A stretch of 64,000 nucleotides of DNA, from assembly GCA_001312325.1 (NCBI GenBank), contig BBDJ01000014.1, positions 57,280 through 121,279 of the forward strand, written 5' to 3'. Below, piece by piece: positions 41,047 through 51,693 of the stretch. This DNA comes from Lysinibacillus pakistanensis (GTDB lineage: Bacteria > Bacillota > Bacilli > Bacillales_A > Planococcaceae). Below the pieces are notes generated by a model. It searched no databases and had not been told where the DNA came from. It saw nothing but the letters and a program-made list of their open reading frames with translations. Within the stretch, counting starts at the first letter, position 1. Every line of letters starts with the position of its first letter. Both the position numbers and the translations under genes were made by a program.

Positions 41047-42209
41047 TTAAACGCGTTTTTCGTTACGAATAATATGTAGTGCTTTCGCTAACATTTGCGC
41101 ATTTTTTTCTTCAATCTCTGCCTTTCGGGGAATTGGCTCATACAAGGGATTCGGATCCTCCCAAGTTGGAATAAATGGTACAGGCGCTTCAGGTTGCCAG
41201 CGATCTAACCACGCTTGTGGAAGAGGACCTGTTGGCAATTGCTGATCGGTCATTTCTAGCCATAGCATAGACCATGCGCGCGGCACGACACGCCAAATAT
41301 CGTAGCCACCACCACCAACTGCAATCCATTTGCCACCACAATATTCATGTGCCAATTGATGGGCGAGCTTTGGAATTTCTCTGTAGAGATTTATAGTACC
41401 ATATAAATGTGTTAATGGATCAAAATAGTGTGCATCAGCACCATTTTGCGTCAGCACAACATCGGGCTTGAAAAATTCAAAAATTTCCCTCATGGATTTT
41501 TCATAGATTTCTAAAAAAACTCTCATCCTCTGTAAAAGCATCAATTGGAAAATTGAAAGAAGTGCCATAGCCCTGTCCATTTCCTCGTTCTGTTATATTA
41601 CCAGTTCCGGGGAAAAGGTAACGTCCTGTTTCATGGATAGACAATGTACAAACATCTGGATCTTCATAAAAACTCCATTGTACACCATCCCCATGATGCG
41701 CATCGGTATCTACATACAGTACACGAGCATTATATTTTTCCTGCAAATAGCGGATGGCCACTGTACTGTCGTTATATATACAAAAACCGGATGCACGACC
41801 ACGGAAGCCATGATGTAGCCCACCACCTAAATTGAGGGCGTGCTCAGCCTTGCCTTCCATAACATAATCGACAGCTGTTAGCGTTCCTCCGACAAGCTGG
41901 GCACTTGCTTCATGCATATTCTCAAAAATGGGTGTATCCTCAGTGCCTATGCCATAGCTTTCTCCCTGTGCATCGGAAAGCTCACCATGACCCGCTTTTT
42001 TTGACAATATCAACATATTTAGGATCATGTGCGAGTAATAATTCTTCCTCTGTTGCTATACGAGCAGGAACAATGTCCACATCGTCAAGAGCGTCAATAT
42101 TTTTTAGCAAATCCATTGTAAGCGTCAAGCGTTTATGATTAAAGGGGTGAGTATCTGAAAATTTATATCCGAGCTGCTCTGGTGAGTATACAAATACTGC
42201 CTTTTTCAT
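41047..42209 (-). CDS. acuC: Acetoin utilisation/protein deacetylase AcuC (class I HDAC family)
   Basis: Repaired length 386 aa. Zn-dependent lysine deacetylase fold with HH pair in GGGLHHGFRGRASGFCIYND, YVDTDAHHGDGVQ, and a C-terminal VGGGGYD (catalytic Tyr loop). In B. subtilis AcuC removes the acetyl group that AcuA places on AcsA, reactivating acetyl-CoA synthetase. The start overlaps the acuB stop by ATGA. Surplus bases at about 41513-41519 and 41996-42002 split it. Confidence 0.92.
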
Positions 42210-42857
42210 TGTAATGAAACACCTGGTAAATTAGGCCATAGTACATCGAAGCCCTCTTTACGAAGATCTTCAATCATCGCTAATGGATTCAGAGTTTTCA
42301 CTCGGACACTTAAAATTTTATTTTGTGTATTTTCAGAGTCAGGATAAACTAAGACGCTTTGGACATTTGCATGATGTTCATGGAATATCTTTGTGATTTC
42401 AAATAAAATCCCTGGTGTGTCAGTTACACGAATTTCAATTTTTGAGCCAGGCTCAGTGGCACCAGTTAATTCAATGTAAGTATAAAGTAAATCGGTAGTT
42501 GTGACGATTCCAACAAGTTTGCCACCAGAGACAATTGGCAAGCAGCCTACTTTAGATTCATAAAATGTAAGAGCTACCTCCTCAACAAAATCAAGTGGAT
42601 GACCAACTAGTGGATTTTTAATCATTATTTCTTCCACTTTTGCATTAAATACGGGAGAATTGGGTTCATCCTGCAATGAAGAAGGAAGCGCTTCTTTAAT
42701 ATCTCGTTCTGTGATGACACCAAGAACATGCTGTTCCGCATCTACAACTGGTAAATGACGCACTTTTTTTCTCACGCATTAACTTTAGCGCTTCAAGCAC
42801 TGTATTTGTTGGAGCCAGCGTGTAGGGCTCATCATTCATGATTTCTTCTACGATCAT
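42206..42857 (-). CDS. acuB: AcuB, tandem-CBS plus ACT domain protein
   Basis: Repaired length 216 aa. Two CBS domains (IVEEIMNDEPYTLAPTNTVLEAL...HLPVVDAEQHVLGVITERDI and VEEIMIKNPLVGHPL...VGCLPIVSGGKLVGIVTTTDLL) bind adenylyl ligands; the C-terminal part (FEITKIFHEHHANVQSVLV) is ACT-like. Probably a small-molecule sensor of the acu system; exact role undefined. One surplus A at 42764-42770 hides the first 30 codons; the ATG at 42857 restores the canonical N terminus. Confidence 0.87.
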
Positions 42858-42881
42858 ATACGTATCCCCTTTGTGTTGGTT

Positions 42882-43514
42882 TTAATACATGAAGCGATTT
42901 CTAAAACGCAGCTTATCAAATCTTTCCATTGTTTCAGGTGGCACACGTTTTCCCTCGCGTGCCATCAGGCAGTTAGCTGGGTGAGAAGTAATTTCGGGAT
43001 CATCTGTTGCAAAATATTCGAAGCCAGCGGAGCTCATCATTTTCTCCATCATTTTACGATAATCCCAGACATTTAAGCCAGTTCCTTTTAAGTCCCAATG
43101 CCAATAATATTCAGTAGTGATGACAAGATAGTCTTCCATTTCATCTCCCATAAAAGAAACAGCTAGCAATGCTTTACCAGCACCTGTACCACGATATTCA
43201 GGTATAACTTCAATAGCGCCTAGCTCAATCATGTTATCAATACGGTCCTCGGCCCAGCGTTCAAGAGGGTCTGGATAGAGATAGGTGACGTAGCCTACGA
43301 TAATGTCTTCTTGGCGAATAATGATAATTCGCCCTTCAGGAAGTCCTGCAATTTCAATAATAGCTTGCTGCTGCTGCTTAGGAGGTCTAAAGGCAACCAA
43401 GCTTCATGGAATGAATATGTAGCTAATTTTTCTGGAGGAACAGGTCCTTCCACATACACAGTACCATGCTTTGTTTCCTTTGTGACAGAAAAAAAAGTTT
43501 TTTTTATGTTCCAT
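42882..43514 (-). CDS. acuA: AcuA, AcsA lysine acetyltransferase (GNAT)
   Basis: Repaired length 210 aa from ATG 43514 (AGGTGG upstream), beginning MEHKKTFFSVTKETKHG. GNAT acetyl-CoA binding motif VIPEYRGTGAGKALL. In B. subtilis AcuA acetylates the active-site Lys of AcsA, shutting it off. One surplus A in about 43489-43496 and a one-base loss near 43401 (SFHEALVAFRPPK restores the frame) separate the N terminus from the rest. Divergent from acsA, in the same arrangement as B. subtilis. Confidence 0.9.
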
Positions 43515-43859
43515 AATTACACCACCTGAGTTTAATAATTTCATTATAGCTGATTTCTTGCGGAAAAACGCTTATTTTTGCAAAATATACCTGTATTTTT
43601 GGAAAAATAAAAATATTAGGACATTCCTAGTGAATTCGTGTAAAATAGATTTATATTGCATCTGTTATTTAACAGATAAATGTAGTGTGAATAAGAATTC
43701 ATTTGTTTCTTACTACTCAAACTGTTGTATAACACTTGCTACATAACGTAATTGTCTTTGGAGAAGGTGGCAAATTTTAAAGGGGAAAAGTTATTCATAG
43801 GATAATTTAAAGTTTGCTTACTAATGTACTAAAGCGATAGCAAAGAAAGGGGTAGTTTC
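43515..43859. promoter_or_regulatory. acuA/acsA divergent control region with cre-like site
   Basis: 345 bp between divergent starts. CTAAAGCGATAGCA at 43829-43842 matches the CcpA cre consensus (TGWAANCGNTNWCA) at 11 of 14 positions, including the central CG; it sits 18 nt before acsA. A GGAAAAACGCTTATTT stretch at about 43562-43577 is a weaker candidate. acsA and acuABC are CcpA-repressed in B. subtilis. No promoter can be named with confidence. Confidence 0.35.
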
Positions 43860-45586
43860 ATGGGGATGAAAATGATGGAGAAGTTAAAAGCAATACCTGG
43901 GCAACACAATTTACCTAATTACGAGGAAGCGGCAGCTACACATGATTGGGCAGAGACAGAGAAGGGATTTAGTTGGTACGAAACAGGTCGTGTGAATATG
44001 GCGTATGAGGCGATTGATCGACATACGGAAACACATCGTAAGAATAAGGTAGCTCTTTATTTCACTGATGGTAAACGAAAAGAGGCTTATTCTTTTAATG
44101 AAATGAAAAAACAAACTAATAAGGCCGCAAATGTCTTAAAATCGGCGACGAATTTAGAAAAAGGGGATCGTTTATTTATTTTTATGCCACGTTCTCCTGA
44201 GCTCTATTTTTCATTATTAGGTGCATTGAAAATGGGCGTTATTGTTGGACCTTTGTTTGAGGCGTTTATGGAGGGAGCTGTTTACGACCGACTAGCAGAC
44301 AGTGAAGCGAAAGCATTAGTGACGACACCTGAGTTGCTTGAGCGAGTACCTTTAGAAAAGCTTCCTAATTTACAGCACGTCTTTTTAGTAGGCTCTAATA
44401 TAGAGGAAACTTCACAGATTTTAGATTTTAATAACCGTCTAAAAGAGGCTTCATCTCAATTTGATATTGAATGGATGGATAGAGAAGATGGCATGATTCT
44501 GCATTATACTTCTGGATCAACTGGTTCACCAAAGGGCGTGTTACATGTCCATAATGCAATGCTACAACAATATCAATCATCACAATGGGTATTAGATTTG
44601 CGTGAGGATGATATTTATTGGTGTACGGCTGATCCAGGATGGGTAACGGGAACGGCATATGGTATTTTTGGTCCATGGTTAAACGGTGTGACAATGCTTA
44701 TTGTTGGTGGAAGGTTTTCACCACAGGCTTGGTATCAAGCTATTGAGGATTATAGTGTAACAGTTTGGTATAGTGCGCCAACAGCTTTCAGAATGTTGAT
44801 GGGTGCAGGTAGTGGCATGCTTGAGAATTATGATTTATCTTCTTTACGTCATGTGTTATCTGTTGGTGAGCCGTTAAATCCAGAGGTAATTCGTTGGGGT
44901 AGTGAAGAGCTAGGTCATCGTATTCATGATACGTGGTGGATGACGGAAACTGGTGCACATATGATTTGTAACTATCCTTCTATGGATATTAAGCCAGGTT
45001 CCATGGGGAAACCATTGCCAGGTATTCATGCAACGATAGTGGATGATGCTGGGAATGAAGTGCACCATTTACAATGGGGAATCTAGCAGTTCGTCGAGGC
45101 TGGCCAGCCATGATGCGTCAAATTTGGGGCAATCCAGAGCGTTATGAGTCATATTTCTTAAAAGGTGAATGGTATGTGTCAGGAGACTCTGCTTATATGG
45201 ATGATGAAGGTTACTTCTGGTTCCAGGGGCGTGTAGATGATGTGATCATGACGGCTGGTGAGCGTGTTGGGCCTTTCGAGGTTGAAAGCAAGCTATTGGA
45301 GCATCCGGATGTAATTGAAGCAGGTGTTATCGGTAAGCCAGACCCTGTACGAGGTGAAATAATTAAAGCCTTTGTTTCATTACGTGAAGGCGTTGAGCCA
45401 TCAGATGATTTGATTGAAGATATTCGTAATTTTGTCAAGAAGGGCTTATCAGCTCACGCAGCTCCGCGTGAAATTGAATTTAAGGATAAGCTTCCAAAAA
45501 CACGCAGTGGTAAGATTATGCGTCGTGTGTTAAAAGCATGGGAGTTAAATCTACCAACTGGAGATTTATCGACGATGGAAGACTAA
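43860..45586 (+). CDS. acsA: Acetyl-CoA synthetase
   Basis: Repaired length 575 aa. Activates acetate to acetyl-AMP and then acetyl-CoA. AMP-binding motif ILHYTSGSTGSPKGVLH; DTWWMTETGAHM; C-terminal domain with YMDDEGYFWFQGRVDDVI and the acetylation-site motif KTRSGKIMRR, whose Lys is the expected AcuA/AcuC target. A one-base loss near 45062 (GNEVPPFTMGNLAVRRG restores the frame) splits it. AAAGGGG ribosome site. Confidence 0.93.
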
Positions 45587-45599
45587 TAGATTGTTATCA

Positions 45600-45641
45600 A
45601 ACAGGAATTTTTTTCAGTCAACGAAAAATTCCTGTTTTTTT
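45600..45641 (+). terminator. Terminator after acsA
   Basis: AACAGGAATTTTT pairs with AAAAATTCCTGTT, then seven T. Confidence 0.88.
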
Positions 45642-45657
45642 ACGATAAATTTTAAAA

Positions 45658-46023
45658 TTATCCTTCTATAAGCGCTTTATATATTCTTTGATCACCATCT
45701 AGTTCAATAATCAAGGTATAAGTGTTTTGATCGTCTGTTGCAAAAATTTCAGTTCCTATAGGTAATTTAGTTGCATAAAAATCTTTAAAAAATAAAGAGG
45801 AGGTCGTCGTCTTTTTGATTTCTCCTAATTTATCACTTTTTATGAAATTATCTTTTATTAATTCTGGTTCGGTAACTTTGGTATAGATAAGTTGATTATA
45901 TTGAAGGATATCTACCTGTGGGTTTTCTTTCAAAATAGATTTTGCAGTTGGATTGTCTGGTATAGCGGATGAACACCCTGCTAGTACTAATAAAAACATG
46001 AGGTTACTTATTAACAGCTTCAA
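45658..46023 (-). CDS. Small lipoprotein, unknown function
   Basis: Intact, 121 aa. Best start is TTG 46023 with GGGAGGG upstream; the ATG at 46041 overlaps that site. Signal peptide KLLISNLMFLLV with lipobox LAGC, then a short extracellular domain ending TYTLIIELDGDQRIYKALIEG. Family not recognised. Monocistronic, between the acsA terminator and the arg promoter. Confidence 0.65.
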   Translation of the reverse strand: MKLLISNLMFLLVLAGCSSAIPDNPTAKSILKENPQVDILQYNQLIYTKVTEPELIKDNFIKSDKLGEIKKTTTSSLFFKDFYATKLPIGTEIFATDDQNTYTLIIELDGDQRIYKALIEG

Positions 46024-46211
46024 AATAAAATACCCTCCCATTTTGGAAATATGTATTTAACAAATTTCTTGGAAAATTTTAATTATTTATACGTTATTAA
46101 TTTAGTAAGTGTTACATCCATTTATTTAAAAAAACATTACCATGCCTAATATCGGTTATTACTGCAAGATTGTAAGTATTTTGTATTCATCGAGATTATT
46201 AATTTTATAAA

Positions 46212-46255
46212 TAAATAAAAATTCAATTGACTTAATAATTATGCAGTCGTATACT
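46212..46255 (+). promoter_or_regulatory. argC promoter with two ARG boxes
   Basis: A near-consensus sigma-A promoter: TTGACT at 46227-46232, 17-nt spacer, TATACT at 46250-46255. Two ArgR (AhrC) boxes overlap it 20 bp apart: TAAATAAAAATTCA at 46212-46225 (13 of 14 to TGAATAAAAATTCA) and TTAATAATTATGCA at 46232-46245 (12 of 14 to TGAATAATTATTCA). ArgR bound with arginine would block RNA polymerase. Confidence 0.8.
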
Positions 46256-46284
46256 AATTTTAACTTATTTCAGAGGTGAGTGTA

Positions 46285-47322
46285 TTGAAAGTAGGAATTG
46301 TTGGTGCAACTGGCTACGGTGGACTGGAGCTTATTCGATTTTTACATAATCATAAAGCAGTAGAGCAGATTGAGTTATTTACATCTTCTGAGGAAGGTGT
46401 AATTTTTTTCTTCTAAGTTTGGGCATCTCGTTCAAATTGCTGATACACCGTTACAAAAAAATTGATTATGAAGCTTTAGAGAAATATGATGTGGTTTTTA
46501 CAAGTACACCTTCTGGGGTGACTAGTGAGCTTTTGCCCCCATTAGTAGGGAAAGGTCCTAAATTAATAGACTTATCTGGTGACTTTCGGTTAAAAGATCC
46601 TACAAGCTATGAAACATGGTATGGCAAGAAAGCAGCACCGCTGGATATTATTCAGCAAAGTGTTTATGGCTTAACTGAATGGAATGCTGAAAATGTACAA
46701 CAAGCAGCTCTTATTGCCAATCCTGGTTGTTACCCTACTGCGGTTCTACTATCCGTATTACCGCTAATAAAGGAGCGATTAATCGACCCGAGCTTTTTAA
46801 TAATAGATGCAAAAAGCGGGATTTCTGGAGCTGGAAATAAACCATCACAGACAACACATTTTAGTGAGGCAAATGAGAATTTCTCGATCTATAAAACAAA
46901 TTCACATCAGCATATCCCTGAAATTGAACAGGCTATTTCAATGTTTGCAGATGTTCAGACAACAATAACTTTCAATACGCATTTAGTACCAATGACACGA
47001 GGAATTTTATCGACCTCTTACGCACCGATTATGCCTGGTGCCACAGAGGAACAACTGATTTCTTGTTTAAAAAAATACCTATGACAAACATCCATTTGTT
47101 CGAATTGTTACGGATGTCAATAGTCTAGGAACAAATCGTGTAAAAGGTTCTAACTATTGTGATATTTTTGTGAAAGTAGACAGTCGAACAAACCGTGCCA
47201 CGATTGTTGGGGTTATCGATAATTTAGTCAAAGGGGCGGCAGGGCAAGCCATTCAAAATATGAACGTTCAATTTGATTTACCGCAAACAACAGGGCTGGA
47301 TGTTGTGCCGTTCTTTATTTAA
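46285..47322 (+). CDS. argC: N-acetyl-gamma-glutamyl-phosphate reductase
   Basis: Repaired length 344 aa from TTG 46285 (AGAGGTGAG upstream). Third step of arginine synthesis. NADP-binding GIVGATGYGGLELIRFL, active-site Cys in LIANPGCYPTA, and KSGISGAGNKP. Three surplus bases (46402-46409, 46455-46461, 47070-47076) break the frame; after repair the length is an exact number of codons. First gene of the argCJBD operon. Confidence 0.93.
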
Positions 47323-47423
47323 TATCGTAACCTCATAAAAATTAGCTTGAAGAAAGCCTTCACTTTATAGCATGCAGGAAACTGTATGCTTCTCTTATTT
47401 TAAATTTAAGGAGGAGTTAGTAT

Positions 47424-48658
47424 ATGACACTAATAGCATCAACGAATATTATGAAAAAAATTATCAAGTAAAAATATTGTCTCACCAAAAGGTTTTAAAG
47501 CAGCCGGTCTACATTGTGGTTTAAAACATAAGAAAAAGGATTTGGCCATATTAGTAAGTGAAGTACCAGCAAGTGTTGCGGGTGTATTTACTACCAACGC
47601 CGTGCAAGCAGCACCATTAAAGGTAACAAAGGAAGTTGTTTATACAACTAAGAAAATGCAAGCGATGATTGTGAATTCTGGAAATGCGAATGCATGTACA
47701 GGAAAGCAAGGTGTAAAGGATGCACAAACAATGCAATCCCTTGCAGCAGAGAAGCTTGGTATTGAAGCAAGTCTAGTGGGGGTTTGTTCAACAGGTGTTA
47801 TCGGTGAAATGATGAAAATGGAGCCAGTTACAAAAGGGATTACGCAATTAGAACCGAAGGATGATTTAGAAAGTGCTATTGATTTTGCACAGGCGATTTT
47901 GACAACTGATACGGTTATGAAAAACACAAGTTATAGTACAACAGTTGATGATAAGGAGGTTATTATTGCTGGAGTGGCAAAAGGTTCAGGTATGATTGAG
48001 CCGAATATGGCAACGATGCTTGGTTTTATTACAACGGATGCGTATATCGAATCGGAAGTATTGCAGAGTGCATTATCCGATATCACAAATTTGACGTTTA
48101 ATGCCATTACAGTGGATGGAGATACATCAACAAATGACACTGTTGTGGTTATGGCAAATGGTTTAGCAGGAAACGAAGCTTTAACGCCTGCACATCCAGA
48201 TTGGCAAAACTTTTATTATACATTGAAAACAGTTGCTCAAGATCTTGCGAAGATGATTGCGAAAGATGGTGAAGGAGCAACGAAGCTAATTGAGGTAGAG
48301 GTGGAAGGAGCCATATCACATGAAGAAGCACGTAAAATTGCTAAAACGGTAGTTGGTTCACCACTTGTAAAAACAGCCGTATTCGGATGTGATGCCAACT
48401 GGGGACGTATTATTGCGGCAGTAGGCTATAGTGGGGCAACTGTTGATCCAGATAAAATTACGATTCAAATCGGTGGAGCAACAATGGTAAAAAAACGGTG
48501 AGCCAATACCTTTCTCAGAAGATGAGTTGATTCAAATTTTAAAAATGCATGAGGTAAAAATTTATGTGTCACTTGGTTTAGGTGAGGGCAAGGGGCATGC
48601 ATGGGGATGTGATTTAACTTATGACTACGTTCAAATCAATGCATCATATCGCTCCTAA
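47424..48658 (+). CDS. argJ: Bifunctional ornithine acetyltransferase / N-acetylglutamate synthase
   Basis: Repaired length 410 aa. Ntn-type enzyme that recycles the acetyl group between acetylornithine and glutamate. Self-cleavage site in EPNMATMLGFITTDA (before the Thr), nearby VNSGNANACTGKQG and the C-terminal FGCDANWGRIIAAVGYSG. GGAGG ribosome site at 47410. Surplus A at 47453-47459 and about 48489-48495 break the ends. Confidence 0.93.
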
Positions 48659-49410
48659 ACGTATGGTCATTAAGCTTGGCGGCAGTACGTTAGAAGGCTT
48701 AAATGAGTCGTTTTTTTGAAAATTTTAAAAAGCTTCAAGAAAGCGGTGTAGAGCTTATCATTACGCATGGTGGTGGTCCAGCCATCAACCGTGAACTCGC
48801 GGCTCAAAAGGTTGAATCCTATACCTTAAATGGAATCCGTGTCACAAATGAAGCTGCAATTGACATTGTTCAGACAACACTTATTGGAAAAGTTAATCCC
48901 AATCTAGTTCATGAATTAACATCAGCAGGCATTACTGCGGTAGGATTAAATGGCTTCGATGGAAAATTAATGGTAGCCGATTATCTTGAAAAAGATGTTT
49001 ATGGATTTGTAGGAGAAGTCAATACAGTTAATACATCCTTGCTAGAAGCATTAATAAGTGCGAATATTGTGCCAGTTATTGCTTGTATCGGGGCGAATGA
49101 ATCGGGTCAGGCACTGAATATTAATGGAGATACAGTTGCTAGTGAAATCGCATTAGCAATCAAAGCAGACAGTCTATTACTTGTCACAGATGTAAGTGGT
49201 GTTCGTATTCATGATGCATATCAATCACAAGCAACGCCTGACTTAATCCATCAATGGATTGAAGAAGGACATATTTATGGTGGTATGATTCCTAAAGTCC
49301 AAGGAGCCTTAGAATGCTTAAATGCAGGAATCCCATCTGTCCAAATTGTTGGCGAATCTTTAGTAGGGACGACCATTTTAGATAGTAAAAGAGGTATCAC
49401 CCTATTGTAG
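48621..49410 (+). CDS. argB: N-acetylglutamate kinase
   Basis: Repaired length 262 aa from ATG 48621, which overlaps the argJ end by 38 nt and has GGGGATG upstream; ATGs at 48639 and 48663 are alternatives. Motifs VIKLGGSTLEGL, IITHGGGPAINREL, NINGDTVASEIALAI, and KADSLLLVTDVSGV. Phosphorylates N-acetylglutamate. One surplus T at 48711-48717. Confidence 0.9.
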
Positions 49411-49445
49411 GGATGATTAAATTTAGTAGAGTAGGGCTGATAAGA

Positions 49446-50577
49446 ATGAGTGCTTTATTTGGTAACTATGGCAAGCGCCGTGCCCAAATAATCAAAGGAC
49501 GAGGAACATGTGTAGAAGATACTGCTGGAAAAAAAATATTTAGATTTTACTAGTGGAATAGCTGTAGTAAGTCTAGGTCATGCGAACCCTGCGATTGTGA
49601 AAGCGATCCAGGAGCAGAGTGAAAGGCTATGGCATATCTCTAATTTATTCGATATACCAGGTCAAGAGAAGGTTGCGCAAAAACTAATAGCCGATACACA
49701 TTTTTCCTATGCATTTTTCTGCAATAGTGGTGCCGAAGCCAATGAAGCGGCTATTAAACTGGCCCGTAAGCATACAGGGAAGCATCATATAATTTCCTTT
49801 GAAAAGTCATTCCATGGGAGAACTTTTGGCGCCATGTCCGCAACGGGTCAGGGCAAGGTACATAATGGCTTTGGACCACTTGTCGGTAAATTTACAATTC
49901 TTCCTTTTAATGATGTGAATGCCCTTGAAGCAGCCATCGATGATTCTGTAGCAGCCATAATGCTAGAAATGATTCAAGGAGAGGGAGGCGTAAACAGTGT
50001 ATCTGCGGAATTTGCCGCTGCATTAGCAAAAATCTGTGAAGAAAAAGGAATTCTATTGATCGTTGATGAAGTTCAAACAGGAATAGGACGAACTGGAACA
50101 AGATATGCCTTTGAGCAAACAATTTTAAAACCACATATTGTGACATTGGCAAAAGGACTAGGTGGCGGCTTCCCTATCGGTGGTATGCTTGGAACTGCTG
50201 AATTATATGACACATTTGGTCCTGGAACCCATGGCACGACATTTGGTGGTAATCCACTCGCGATGAGTGTAGCAGAAACTGTACTTGACCATGTTTTTGA
50301 TTCCGCATTTTTGCAAAATGTACAGGAGCTATCAGCCTATTTTGTGAATCAGTTAAAGGTGAATCTGCCTTCTACTTACACGGTACAGGGAAAAGGTTTA
50401 CTGCTTGGAATTGGTTGTGGTACTGCAGAAGTGGCGCCATATATTGCGGCTGCAGAGGAAAAGGGCTTATTATTAGTAGGAGCGGGACCAAACGTTATTC
50501 GTTTATTACCACCTTTGACAGTAACAAAAGAGGAAATTGATGAAGCGATTACTATTTTAAAAACAATATTGCCCTAA
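49446..50577 (+). CDS. argD: Acetylornithine aminotransferase
   Basis: Repaired length 376 aa. PLP class III transaminase: FFCNSGAEANEAAIKLAR, SFEKSFHGRTFGAMSATGQ, EMIQGEGGVN, IVDEVQTGIGRTG, PLP lysine in TLAKGLGGGFPIGG, and GTHGTTFGGNPLA. Converts N-acetylglutamate semialdehyde to acetylornithine. One surplus A in the run at about 49529-49536. Last visible gene of the operon; carAB and argF are not here. Confidence 0.92.
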
Positions 50578-50598
50578 TTATTAAAATTGTATCATTGA

Positions 50599-50632
50599 AG
50601 AATCTGCTAGCATAAATCTAGCAGATTCTTTG
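50599..50632 (+). terminator. Terminator after argD
   Basis: AGAATCTGCTAG pairs with CTAGCAGATTCT, 7-nt loop, then TTTG. Confidence 0.8.
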
Positions 50633-50645
50633 TATTGGTCATAGT

Positions 50646-51530
50646 TTATTGTAGCTGTTTTACCACTGTCTTTACTAGGTCGGGGAGCCAATGATGGAGT
50701 TGGCTAAATGTAAATCCAGCAGCTTCTGCCTTTGCATTTGACATATACCAATCTGCTGGAACTCCATAGGGTGACTGTGAATGCTCATCGCTACCAATTA
50801 GCGAAATTCTAGCATGTTTTCCACTAGCCTCTTCAATTAGTCCAATTAAATCCTTTAAAGAAATGGCACCTGTTGCTGTAGCATTATAAGGACCCTCTAT
50901 TGGAGAAATACCGGCAAAATATAAAAATGCTGCGGCTTCCTCATCTGTGATGTAACTCATCTTTGCTTCAATATTTGGTAAAGAAATCGGTTCTCCCTTG
51001 AGAATTCGTTCCACATGAAAGTGTAAACGTTGTGTATAATCGTTCTCGCCCATAACAATGGGAAAACGCACAGCAACAACAGGGAAGGTAGCCTCTTTGA
51101 AAAATAGTGCTTCAGCTTGTCGTTTGCCTTCACCGTAGGAAAAATCTTCACGGTTCCCCATACGAATTTCATAATCATAAGGATTAAAATCCTCTTCCGA
51201 TTTTACATTGCCATCTACCTCGTAAGTGGATAGAGTAGAGGTAAAAACGAGTTTTTTTTGTTTTACCTTCTAAAATTTCACAGAGTTTTTGAGCTTCATC
51301 TGATGCATAACAAATATTATCAAAGACGATATCCCATGAGGAACTTTCAAGCGCCTGTGCTAACGCTTCGGCATCATCACGATTCACAATTAACTGCTTT
51401 ACCTGTGCCCCAAAAGGATTACCACTTTGGCCCCGTGTTAATATCGTAACAGTGTGTCCATTTTGAAGACATAGCTCAACAAGCTTTTTTTCCAAAAAAA
51501 ACGTGTACCGCCTATTACCAATATATCCAT
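50646..51530 (-). CDS. NAD-dependent epimerase/dehydratase-like SDR
   Basis: Repaired length 293 aa from ATG 51530 (GGAAAGG upstream): MDILVIGGTRFFGKKLVELC, an atypical-SDR Rossmann start. Continues LVFTSTLSTYEVDG (serine-strand region) and YGEGKRQAEA, where Y..K matches the SDR catalytic pair. The substrate is unknown; similar small SDRs act on nucleotide sugars or as reductase-like regulators. Three surplus bases (51252-51259, 51485-51491, 51494-51501). Confidence 0.8.
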
Positions 51531-51568
51531 ACCTTTCCACTCCTTATTAGTAGTCCTCTTTATCATGA

Positions 51569-51613
51569 CAAAAAAATAGACTTCCTACAATGCAAAAGTG
51601 CTTGTAGGAAGTC
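51569..51613 (-). terminator. Hairpin between ponA end and the epimerase start
   Basis: GACTTCCTACAA pairs perfectly with TTGTAGGAAGTC; the plus strand A-run upstream gives the U-tract in the ponA direction. Confidence 0.85.
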
Positions 51614-51693
51614 TAAATATTAGTTTGAAAGCTTCAAAGGATGGAACGCTGGCATCATTTTTCAGAAGATGACAAAGCGCTTAGTTAAGGCAA

